Source of the DNA: Bacillota bacterium
Lineage (GTDB): Bacteria; Bacillota_A; Clostridia; Clostridiales; Clostridiaceae
NCBI GenBank assembly: GCA_021837545.1
Contig: JAKBFR010000062.1
Location: 1-12,902 of the forward strand
Reading direction: 5' to 3'
DNA length: 12,902 nucleotides
This document shows positions 7,332 to 12,902 of the stretch, piece after piece. A program made the translations under genes and the position numbers. Position 1 is the first letter of the stretch. Each line of letters opens with the position of its first letter. The notes under the pieces were generated by a model. It had not been told where the DNA came from, did no database searches, and saw only the letters and a list, made by a program, of their open reading frames with translations.

Positions 7332-9846
7332 AGTTATTCTCCTTATTTAAAAAATAGCTTAAAATTTCCTCTAAGGTTTCTTTTTCCTCTTTACCTCTAC
7401 ATAAGGGATTTGCAAATAATATTTCTTTTATATCTCTATAATCACTTATTATAAAATCATAATTTTCTTGTCCTTCTATTAAAGCCATATTGTATATTGG
7501 ATTTTTAGAATTGATTAATACATATCCATCTTTAGCATTATTGAATCTATTTTCAATATTATTTTTCAAACTACTAACATCTACTAAAAGTTCCTTTATG
7601 TTATTAGCATTTACAAATACCTTCCAAGAGTCTATGACTAAATTTAGTATCAAATTTTTATTGTCTTTTATAAAATAATTTAAACTCATACTCTCTAATA
7701 TTTGCTTTTTAGAATTTCCTATTTGAATTCCATTAAATATAATAAACATATTATAAAGTTTATCTTTTATTTTCTTTAAATCTGTAAAGAAATTAAGTTT
7801 ATCTATACAGAATTCATAAACAATTATTACATTATTAAAGCTATATATTCCTTCTTTTTTTATGACTTCACATTCTTGTTCATTTAGATGAATTCCTAAA
7901 ATTCTAGAAACAAATTCTACACATGAATCTATATCCCATATCCAAAAAATTTCAGTAGTTTCTTCCTTTATTTTTTCTCTACTTCTTTCTTTTATATAAT
8001 TCCCTAATAGTAAGTAATTTCGCTCGAATATTTCATTACTTAACTTATAAATATTATATTGTGCCTTTGAAATAGAGTACGAAACTCTTTCCTGTGTTTC
8101 ACATTTACCATCATCTATTGTCATCACTAATTCATTTTCTTCATAAGTTTTTAACTTTATAAGTTTATCTATAAAACTTCTTAAACTCTTATTTACATCT
8201 TCTATATCATAAAGCTCAATATTTTGTTTTTTCTTTTCTTCATATTCCTCTGCTCTTTTACTTACTTCATCATAAAAGACATTTATGGACTTATTATATT
8301 GAGTACTCCATTGTTTTAATATATTCAGATATTGCATATTATTTTGATTACATACATTTTGTGCTATATCTATAGTAGCCTCTTTATCAACTACTTTCTC
8401 ATCATATTCCACTTCCTTATAGCCCCATTCTCTGTCGAATATATTAGAAAACAATCTCTTACCTTTATTAAATATGCCTTCTTTTTTAAATAATAATTTT
8501 TTTTCTTCATACTTATGCTTAACATCTATGTTCTTACTTTCAATACCTGGAAGAGAATATTCAAATCCCGTATCTAAATTAAGCTTTTCATATATATCAT
8601 TCTTTCTATTTTCACATTCTTTAACTATATTTAAAATATCGCTCTCAATATATAAATTTTTATTATTTATTCTTTCTACTATATCTAAATAACTTTGTAA
8701 TTCTTCTGAATATGAATTCCTAATCTCATTTATTGTATTTGAGATCACTTCTTCAATTTCTTTAATTTTTAATAATATCATCTCCTGTGCATTTTGAAAA
8801 TTTTCTGCAAATGCATTAATATCTCTGACTTTTACATTTTTTAATGCTTCTATTGTTTTTACATCATTTCCACTTATAATCTCTCTATCAGTAGTAATTA
8901 TGAGATTAATTCTTTCTTCAATGCTCATTGCTCTCTTTTCATTAATTTGGGGAGTAATATTATCCACACAAGTTTCTATTGCTCTAACAAAGCCTTCAAC
9001 ATTTGAACTTTCATATAGTTCTTTATCTTTATTTATAATTCCCTTTAACCCATTAAGTGCTGAAATCTGAATAACTTCAACGGATTCACTATTATTAATC
9101 CCTTGCCTCAAAAGATTTTCAGCTCTTTTTTTATGCTTCTTTAAAATAATAGCTTTATCTTCTTGTACTATTCCGTTTTTACCAATTTTCTCCTCTATTG
9201 AATCTATCATATTTTGTGCCAAAATTATTTGCTTTTCTTTTTCATCTACAATTTTGATCTTTTCTACATTGGTTTCATCACTGTTTGCCTTAACTGTAGT
9301 CAAAAATATGCAGATATCAATTGTTGGAAGCAATATTTCTAAAGTTAATTTTTCATGATTCTCTAAATTCCAAGCATCTAACCCGGGACTGTCTATTATA
9401 TGTATATTTTCATCTAATAAAAAATGTGGTGTTTTAATATCGATTTGAGTAACATTCAACCTATTATTAGGATTCTTACTCTCATCTGCATATTCTCCTA
9501 TAATTTCCTCATTTAAATTACTTCCTTCTAATATTTGTGGATTTTTATCTTTAAAATAAATAATAGCTTGTCTGTTTTCTCCCTTACATGCAGTAATTAT
9601 AATGCTAGAACTTGGTCTTATCGCCATAGGCAAAATCTTTTCACCTAAAAGCGCATTTACTAAAGTTGATTTCCCACTACTTGTTATACCCATAATGGCA
9701 ACCCTTATTATATTGCCCTTAAATATGTTTTTTCTCTCTTTAAACCACTCCACATCTTTATTGTATCGTTTTCTTCTATAATCATTTTTTTCTAAAACCT
9801 TTTTTATTTCATTAATTGTATTTAATATATAATTATCTTTTTTCAT
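7321..9846 (-). CDS. Dynamin-family large GTPase, 841 aa (first gene of operon)
   Basis: Largest of the three dynamin-like GTPases. G1 is GITSSGKST (53-61) and G3 is DSPGLD (152-157). The G4 region reads AQNMID (210-215) and lacks the lysine of (N/T)KxD; a G5-like ISALNG lies at 261-266. The switch I site reads RPSSS (77-81) where the 599-aa relative has KPTTG, so serine replaces the usual magnesium-contact threonine. The middle (about 310-630) is long helices with a basic aromatic patch KGKRLFSNIFDREWGY (461-476). The last 180 residues alternate beta-like and helical segments (for example NNVIIVYEF, NMFIIFNGIQIG, KDGYVLINS) and do not look like a dynamin stalk. There is no hydrophobic paddle. 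The start at 9846 is chosen because GTGGAG lies 6 nt upstream; a further ATG at 9867 falls inside the inserted palindromic element and lacks a Shine-Dalgarno. Confidence 0.85.
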   Translation of the reverse strand: MKKDNYILNTINEIKKVLEKNDYRRKRYNKDVEWFKERKNIFKGNIIRVAIMGITSSGKSTLVNALLGEKILPMAIRPSSSIIITACKGENRQAIIYFKDKNPQILEGSNLNEEIIGEYADESKNPNNRLNVTQIDIKTPHFLLDENIHIIDSPGLDAWNLENHEKLTLEILLPTIDICIFLTTVKANSDETNVEKIKIVDEKEKQIILAQNMIDSIEEKIGKNGIVQEDKAIILKKHKKRAENLLRQGINNSESVEVIQISALNGLKGIINKDKELYESSNVEGFVRAIETCVDNITPQINEKRAMSIEERINLIITTDREIISGNDVKTIEALKNVKVRDINAFAENFQNAQEMILLKIKEIEEVISNTINEIRNSYSEELQSYLDIVERINNKNLYIESDILNIVKECENRKNDIYEKLNLDTGFEYSLPGIESKNIDVKHKYEEKKLLFKKEGIFNKGKRLFSNIFDREWGYKEVEYDEKVVDKEATIDIAQNVCNQNNMQYLNILKQWSTQYNKSINVFYDEVSKRAEEYEEKKKQNIELYDIEDVNKSLRSFIDKLIKLKTYEENELVMTIDDGKCETQERVSYSISKAQYNIYKLSNEIFERNYLLLGNYIKERSREKIKEETTEIFWIWDIDSCVEFVSRILGIHLNEQECEVIKKEGIYSFNNVIIVYEFCIDKLNFFTDLKKIKDKLYNMFIIFNGIQIGNSKKQILESMSLNYFIKDNKNLILNLVIDSWKVFVNANNIKELLVDVSSLKNNIENRFNNAKDGYVLINSKNPIYNMALIEGQENYDFIISDYRDIKEILFANPLCRGKEEKETLEEILSYFLNKENNYGK

Positions 9847-9862
9847 AGTCTTCTCCACATTA

Positions 9863-10021
9863 GGCATATGAAAGAAAATAACGAGTCCAAAATGCCATGA
9901 TTATTTTTCATCAGGCAAGGAAGTAAATTGGCCTCATAGCAAGCCTATTAGGGCACTTTGCTGACGCAGCATGGTGGAAAATAGGCTTGGCAGATGGACT
10001 TGTTATTTTTTTGATTATGCC
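9863..10021. mobile_element. MITE-like palindromic element, 159 bp
   Basis: The ends are GGCATA (9863-9868) and TATGCC (10016-10021). The terminal inverted repeats continue inward as AATAACGAGTCCA (9877-9889) against TGGACTTGTTATT (9995-10007), with one mismatch that is a G-U pair in RNA. Inside are TGCCA/TGGCA (9893-9897, 9988-9992), a perfect 9-bp hairpin AAGCCTATT/AATAGGCTT (9941-9949, 9980-9988) and GCTG/CAGC. Both flanks carry TTA (9860-9862, 10022-10024), a possible 3-bp target duplication. No transposase is encoded. Base composition is visibly richer in GC than the neighbours. It could be a MITE, another dispersed intergenic repeat, or a structured RNA gene; a genome search for copies would separate these. 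Confidence 0.6.
9900..9927 (-). promoter_or_regulatory. Possible promoter inside the palindromic element
   Basis: On the minus strand TTTACT (9922-9927), a 16-bp spacer and AATAAT (9900-9905) make a plausible promoter pointing into the dynamin operon, with a start near 9893. It lies wholly in the MITE-like element. The match is moderate and could be chance in AT-rich DNA. I see no better promoter between 9847 and 10095. Confidence 0.3.
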
Positions 10022-10095
10022 TTAACTCTAAATTATTACTATACTTCCTTGAAATCTAACTTATACCTATACTTATATATTATATATTAACATAA
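10022..10095. other. AT-rich gap with no assigned feature
   Basis: Very AT-rich DNA including a TATATATT stretch near 10075-10089. On the minus strand this contains TATAAT-like hexamers, but none has a convincing -35 at 16-18 bp. Nothing else is seen between the palindromic element and the possible gene fragment. Confidence 0.4.
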
Positions 10096-10302
10096 CTACT
10101 CACATTTATCTAAATAAATACCACCTATCAATTTGAAATATTTATTAAAAGCTTTTGCAATACCTTTATAAATTACGTCAGGTAGATAGCAGGCAATATC
10201 AACGAATTTCACGCCTTTATGTGGTGCAACAATTAAAAATAAGGTCATGCGTTTGTGGAACGTTACATCATCACGTAACCTGAACAAATGCATGACCTTC
10301 AT
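10096..10302 (-). pseudogene. Possible gene fragment, 68 aa, unrecognised
   Basis: An open frame of 68 codons whose sequence looks protein-like (segments such as LIVAPHKGVKFVDIACYLPD and IAKAFNKYFKLIGG) and whose codons are less AT-rich than those of both neighbours. I do not recognise the family. No Shine-Dalgarno precedes the ATG, the frame is closed a few codons upstream, and its first third is contained in a long palindrome. This fits a decayed piece of a transferred gene or transposase better than an intact gene, but a small functional protein cannot be excluded. Confidence 0.25.
10241..10299. repeat. Long imperfect palindrome, 16-bp arms
   Basis: The arms at 10241-10256 and 10284-10299 (AAGGTCATGC plus GTTTGT against its reverse complement) match at 15 of 16 positions. 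The 27-nt loop contains an inner GTTAC/GTAAC pair (10262-10266, 10275-10279). On the minus strand the hairpin is followed by ATTTTTAATTG, so it may act as a terminator for the 205-aa gene that ends at 10341. It may also be a remnant of a mobile-element end. Confidence 0.6.
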
Positions 10303-10340
10303 TTCGACTGGGTATAACCATAAGTATTGTTTTTACCTAT

Positions 10341-10958
10341 CTATAATTTAGTCAATTTCTTAACCTTAAATTTATCTTTTACACTTATAACTTTAATTTG
10401 TAAATTATTAAGTAATTTAGATAAACTCTTTATTTGATTTATATATTTTATATCATTCTTTTTAACTAATTTTATTACCATTTTAATTATATCTGATTTT
10501 TCTTCACTATTTAATCTGATACTATTTCCTATATACTCTCTATTAATATAAATTAAAGTAGTCCAAATTTGTTCCTCTGCTATTTTATTAATGTCCATTA
10601 GTACCCAAGTAAAATCTTTTCTTCTAGTATTTGCCGGATATGCCTCTTTAAAAAACTTTAAAAAAGTATTTTCTATTTTAGGTTCCTTTATAATTACATA
10701 CTTTCCAAGCTGAGCCTTTAACTCATTTTGTAAAAACATAATAGTATTTGGTTTAATTTGATCTGCCATTTTATCAATACTATCATAAATTAAATTATAA
10801 GTTTTTTGAATTATCTCAGGATCAATATTTTCTTTTTTAAGAATTTTGGTAATATCTATGTATTCTAATATGTTTTTCTTACAATTTAATTCTTTGTTAT
10901 ATAACTTTTCCCACATTTCCTCTGCATTTAAATTTTCTAAGCTTATGTTTTCTTCCAT
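10341..10958 (-). CDS. Hypothetical protein, 205 aa
   Basis: I do not recognise this protein. It is predicted soluble: no signal peptide, no transmembrane segment, mainly helical, rich in Lys, Ile, Asn and Glu. It has one cysteine (CKKN, near residue 26), two tryptophans in the central part (FTWVLMD and EQIWTTLIY, about 120-140) and a basic C-terminus ending in KFKVKKLTKL. No catalytic motif is apparent. The ATG at 10958 follows AAAGGATGG with about 7 nt spacing, and two TATAAT hexamers lie just upstream (10978-10983, 10989-10994). It stands on the same strand as the dynamin operon and upstream of it, separated by the palindrome and the MITE-like element, so an original link with that operon is possible but not shown. 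Codon use matches the surrounding AT-rich DNA. Confidence 0.75.
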   Translation of the reverse strand: MEENISLENLNAEEMWEKLYNKELNCKKNILEYIDITKILKKENIDPEIIQKTYNLIYDSIDKMADQIKPNTIMFLQNELKAQLGKYVIIKEPKIENTFLKFFKEAYPANTRRKDFTWVLMDINKIAEEQIWTTLIYINREYIGNSIRLNSEEKSDIIKMVIKLVKKNDIKYINQIKSLSKLLNNLQIKVISVKDKFKVKKLTKL

Positions 10959-10977
10959 ATTTTCGCCATCCTTTTCT

Positions 10978-10994
10978 ATTATATGTCTATTATA
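10978..10994 (-). promoter_or_regulatory. Candidate -10 hexamers for the 205-aa gene
   Basis: Two perfect TATAAT hexamers on the minus strand (10978-10983 and 10989-10994) sit 20-36 nt before the start codon. Neither has a good -35 match at normal spacing, so this is a weak call. Confidence 0.3.
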
Positions 10995-11025
10995 ACCTAA
11001 TTCTATACTAAGAATTATTAAACAC

Positions 11026-11376
11026 TTATTTTTCAGTAGTTTCTGATGCTTTTATATGTTCAATATATTTTTCTCCCCAAATTGAAACACTCTCTAACAC
11101 AATTTTAAATTCTTCACCTATATCAGTTAAAGAATACTCTACTTTAGGAGGAACTTGTGGAAAAACATAACGTTTTACTAGCCCATAACCTTCCAAACTG
11201 CGAAGCTGTTTTGTTAGTGTTGACTGTGTTAAATCTGGTAGCAATCTTTGTAGCTCTCCAAAACGAAGAGTTCCCAGACTTAGATTATGTAAAATTACCA
11301 CTGCCCATTTACCTGCAATAACTTTTTGTGCTGTTACAAATGGACATCTCCCAAATAAATCGTATTTATCTTCCAT
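11026..11376 (-). CDS. HxlR-family winged-helix transcriptional regulator, 116 aa
   Basis: DNA-binding dimeric regulator. The sequence opens MEDKYDLFGRCPF, the HxlR signature with a conserved N-terminal cysteine (Cys11), followed by the winged helix: AGKWAVVILHNL, LRFGELQRLLP, recognition-helix region LTQSTLTKQLRSLEGYGLVKR, and the wing with PPKVEYSLTDIG. Cys11 is the only cysteine. In the relatives YodB and HypR an N-terminal cysteine senses quinones, diamide or hypochlorite, so redox or electrophile sensing is a fair inference. The start at 11376 is supported by AAAGGAG with 6-nt spacing; the longer frame opening at 11466 would add 30 hydrophobic residues foreign to the family. It is divergent from a PPOX-family gene, the usual place for an HxlR target, and a GATAC/GTATC palindrome lies in the shared control region. 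Confidence 0.92.
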   Translation of the reverse strand: MEDKYDLFGRCPFVTAQKVIAGKWAVVILHNLSLGTLRFGELQRLLPDLTQSTLTKQLRSLEGYGLVKRYVFPQVPPKVEYSLTDIGEEFKIVLESVSIWGEKYIEHIKASETTEK

Positions 11377-11400
11377 AATATGCTCCTTTGTACTTTTTAG

Positions 11401-11413
11401 GATACTATGTATC
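11401..11413. promoter_or_regulatory. Candidate HxlR operator, GATAC-N3-GTATC
   Basis: GATACTATGTATC is a perfect 5-bp inverted repeat with a 3-nt centre. It lies over the predicted -10 region (TACATA, 11406-11411) of the regulator gene and just upstream of the PPOX promoter. This placement fits autorepression by the HxlR protein. A wider GTACTT/AAGTAC pair (11424-11429, 11458-11463) is another, less compact candidate. Confidence 0.4.
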
Positions 11414-11434
11414 AAAAATAATCGTACTTGTAAA
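11406..11434 (-). promoter_or_regulatory. Candidate promoter of the HxlR gene
   Basis: On the minus strand TTTACA (11429-11434) is a 5-of-6 match for a -35 box. The hexamer 17 bp further on, TACATA (11406-11411), is a poor -10, which would suit a weak, autoregulated promoter. Its -35 overlaps that of the divergent PPOX promoter. Confidence 0.35.
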
Positions 11435-11456
11435 ATTATTGGTAATATTTTATTAT
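11428..11456 (+). promoter_or_regulatory. Promoter of the PPOX-family gene
   Basis: TTGTAA (11428-11433) and TATTAT (11451-11456) are separated by exactly 17 bp. Transcription would start near 11463, giving a leader of about 42 nt before the ATG at 11505. Confidence 0.55.
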
Positions 11457-11504
11457 TTAAGTACATTTAGATTATATCATACTAAAATAAAAGGAGCTAT
11501 TATA

Positions 11505-11903
11505 ATGAATGAAGTATTAGAATTTTTAACTACCAATCCAACTTTTTATATTGCAACAATAGACGGAGATCAAGCTAGAGTACGTCCTTTTGGTGCAGTT
11601 GTTCAATATGAAAACAAATTGTATTTTGGAACAAACAATGCAAAACCTGTTTTCAACCAATTAATTGCAAATCCTAAAATAGAAATCTCTACAACATCAC
11701 CTAAAGGAGAATGGATTCGTTTAAGTGGAACTGCCGTTATGGATTCTCGTCATGAAACTAAGGAAGTAATGCTAGAAGCAGTACCAAGTTTAAAAAAGAT
11801 GTATAGTCCAGATGATGATATTTTCGAGGTGTTTTATCTTACTGATGCTACTGCAATCTTTAACTCTTTCAGTAGTGCTGAGCCAAAAATAATACAACTA
11901 TAA
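11505..11903 (+). CDS. Pyridoxamine 5'-phosphate oxidase-family (FMN split-barrel) protein, 132 aa
   Basis: Small cytoplasmic flavoprotein-fold protein. Family features: helix MNEVLEFLTTN, then strand TFYIATIDGDQARVRPFGAV (the arginine-rich strand that contacts FMN phosphate in relatives), KLYFGTNNAKPVFNQLIANPKIEIS and GEWIRLSGTAV, the usual order of the split beta-barrel. The 132-aa length is typical of the small stand-alone members, which often form dimers with FMN or F420-like cofactors or haem. Many are of unknown substrate, so I do not assign a reaction; it is unlikely to be PdxH itself, which is much longer. The start at 11505 follows AAGGAG by 8 nt; the frame upstream to 11388 lies in the control region and is not coding. 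Divergent to an HxlR regulator, probably its controlled target, with a role in redox or electrophile stress inferred. Confidence 0.9.
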   Translation: MNEVLEFLTTNPTFYIATIDGDQARVRPFGAVVQYENKLYFGTNNAKPVFNQLIANPKIEISTTSPKGEWIRLSGTAVMDSRHETKEVMLEAVPSLKKMYSPDDDIFEVFYLTDATAIFNSFSSAEPKIIQL

Positions 11904-11920
11904 TATTACTTTCTAACGTA

Positions 11921-11969
11921 AATAAAGAAAAACTAGACTTTATTAATAAAAGTTTAGTTTTTCTTTATT
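11921..11969. terminator. Bidirectional terminator, 20-bp stem
   Basis: Arms 11921-11940 and 11950-11969 are complementary at all but one position, and that one is a G-U pair in the plus-strand RNA. The loop is 9 nt. The arms are A- or T-rich, so the hairpin carries its own T-tracts in either direction. It lies between the convergent PPOX and hydrogenase genes and should end both transcripts. Confidence 0.8.
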
Positions 11970-12025
11970 TTACTTAATTTTACAAAATATAACCCATATT
12001 TAATTTACTGCTTTTAATACTATTT

Positions 12026-12902
12026 CTATTCTTCCTTATGAGCATAATGAACATGTAATAATTCTTTTTCACGGTCTTTCAATAATCCATTATATAAAGA
12101 CATAATCATAGGATTTTCTTGACTTCGTTTAAGTTGCGTAATCTTATCTGCTTTATATAAACCTTTTGCTCTTGCAATATTTGCTTCTCTTAAACCAAAT
12201 GGTTGCCCTGCTCCAGATACACAACCACCAGGACAAGCCATAACCTCTATAAAATCAAAATGTTCTTCTCCACTTTGGATTTTCTCAATCAATATTTCTG
12301 CATGCCCAAGTCCACTGACAACTCCGATACGAAGGGTTATATCCCCAACTGGTAATTCAAATGCTTTTACACCTTCCATACCACGAACACCAATAAACTC
12401 TATTTCCTTTAAAGCTTTTGCCGTTTTATTTTGAGCAACTCCACGGATGACAGCCTCTGTTACTCCACCTGTAACCCCAAATATTACACCTGCACCTGAA
12501 TGTAGGGAAAATGGCATATCTGAAGATTCTGCTTCTAATTCATCAAACTTAATACCAATTTCTTTAATCATTGCGCACAATTCTGTTGTAGTAATTACAA
12601 TATCAATATCACTAACGCCATCTCTAATAAATTCCTCTCTAGATGCTTCTGCTTTCTTAGCTGTACATGGCATAACAGCAACAGATATAATTTCTCTACC
12701 ATCTGAAACATCCTTCCCCTTAAAATGTTCTTTAATGACAGTTCCAAACATTTGCATTGGAGATTTACAAGTTGAGATGTTTGGCATCAATTCTGGATGT
12801 TTTGTTTCTGCATATCGAATCCACCCTGGACAGCATGAAGTAAACAAAGGTAGTTTGTTATCTCCCGCTTCTAATTTTTCTAAAAATTCCTTAGTTTCTT
12901 CA
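12026..12902 (-). CDS. [FeFe] hydrogenase large subunit, C-terminal part (5' end outside window)
   Basis: Catalytic H-cluster domain of an iron-only hydrogenase, which interconverts protons and H2 with ferredoxin or NAD(P)H as electron partner. Only the last 291 codons are in the window; the frame is open to the right edge. All three H-cluster motifs are present: TSCCPGW (visible residues 21-27), MPCTAKKAE (77-85) and MACPGGCVSGAGQP (221-234), giving the four cubane-ligand cysteines and the proton-transfer cysteine known from clostridial CpI. STCKSPMQMFG and the SGAGVIFG/GGVTEA region also match the family. The C-terminal small-subunit-like domain ends NPMIMSLYNGLL and LLHVHYAHKEE, so the end is complete. 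Whether this is a monomeric HydA or an HndD-type subunit depends on the missing N-terminal FeS domains. A TTG at 12847 is an internal leucine codon, not a start. Confidence 0.94.
   Translation of the reverse strand, partial: EETKEFLEKLEAGDNKLPLFTSCCPGWIRYAETKHPELMPNISTCKSPMQMFGTVIKEHFKGKDVSDGREIISVAVMPCTAKKAEASREEFIRDGVSDIDIVITTTELCAMIKEIGIKFDELEAESSDMPFSLHSGAGVIFGVTGGVTEAVIRGVAQNKTAKALKEIEFIGVRGMEGVKAFELPVGDITLRIGVVSGLGHAEILIEKIQSGEEHFDFIEVMACPGGCVSGAGQPFGLREANIARAKGLYKADKITQLKRSQENPMIMSLYNGLLKDREKELLHVHYAHKEE

Noticed and set aside
9847..9867. ATG at 9867 as start of the first dynamin gene
   Set aside because: It lies inside the palindromic element with no Shine-Dalgarno, and the codons between it and 9846 contain the GTGGAG that serves the ATG at 9846.
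11388..11504. Upstream extension of the PPOX frame and the opposite extension of the HxlR frame
   Set aside because: Both extensions run through the shared promoter region, give hydrophobic non-family sequence, and ignore good Shine-Dalgarno sites at the internal starts.
12845..12847. TTG as a start codon of a 273-aa protein
   Set aside because: The frame continues in coding sequence to the window edge, and the residues before it match the hydrogenase context leading into TSCCP; it is an internal leucine.
1..12902. CRISPR array, tRNA or rRNA genes
   Set aside because: No regularly spaced direct repeats, cloverleaf-like sequences or rRNA signatures were seen on reading the window.

Overview
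The window is very AT-rich, has strong AGGAG-type ribosome binding sites, and carries a TPP riboswitch and an [FeFe] hydrogenase. This points to an anaerobic low-GC Bacillota, most likely Clostridium or a close relative (inference from composition and gene content; no species is claimed).

Layout, left to right. (1) Positions 1-205 hold AT-rich hairpins and the 3' end of the first operon. (2) Positions 206-2960, minus strand: a thiamine-precursor ABC transporter operon (ATPase, permease, lipoprotein). It is read from a TTTACT-17-TATAAT promoter through a TPP riboswitch and a 10-bp attenuator hairpin with a T-tract. (3) Positions 3054-9846, minus strand: a tightly packed four-gene operon of three different large dynamin-family GTPases (841, 593 and 599 aa) and one 229-aa coiled-coil protein. 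Junctions are an 11-nt overlap, a 5-nt gap and a 1-nt gap. This is the accessory centrepiece of the window. (4) Positions 9863-10021: a 159-bp palindromic, MITE-like element flanked by TTA on both sides, inserted just upstream of the Shine-Dalgarno of the first dynamin gene. (5) Positions 10096-10958, minus strand: a possible gene fragment with a long palindrome, then an unrecognised 205-aa protein. (6) Positions 11026-11903: a divergent pair, an HxlR-family regulator with one N-terminal cysteine (minus) and an FMN-binding split-barrel (PPOX-family) protein (plus). Their predicted promoters share a -35 region, next to a GATAC/GTATC palindrome. (7) Positions 12026-12902, minus strand: the C-terminal part of an [FeFe] hydrogenase running off the right edge. 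A 20-bp stem, AT-rich hairpin separates it from the convergent PPOX gene.

How the genes work together. The transporter should import thiamine or its pyrimidine precursor and be shut off by TPP. The dynamin operon looks like one multi-protein membrane-remodelling machine: only the 593-aa GTPase has an obvious hydrophobic membrane-insertion segment, and the coiled-coil protein ends in a basic aromatic tail that could also bind membrane. Known multi-gene bacterial dynamin systems (Campylobacter DLP1/DLP2, E. coli LeoABC, the anti-phage system Eleos) make membrane tethering, membrane repair or phage defence reasonable hypotheses. A three-GTPase plus hendecad coiled-coil arrangement is not one I recognise. 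The HxlR/PPOX pair looks like a small redox- or electrophile-responsive module.

Several start codons are placed downstream of the longest possible reading frame because the Shine-Dalgarno supports the internal ATG (ATPase 2711, first dynamin 9846, HxlR 11376, PPOX 11505).
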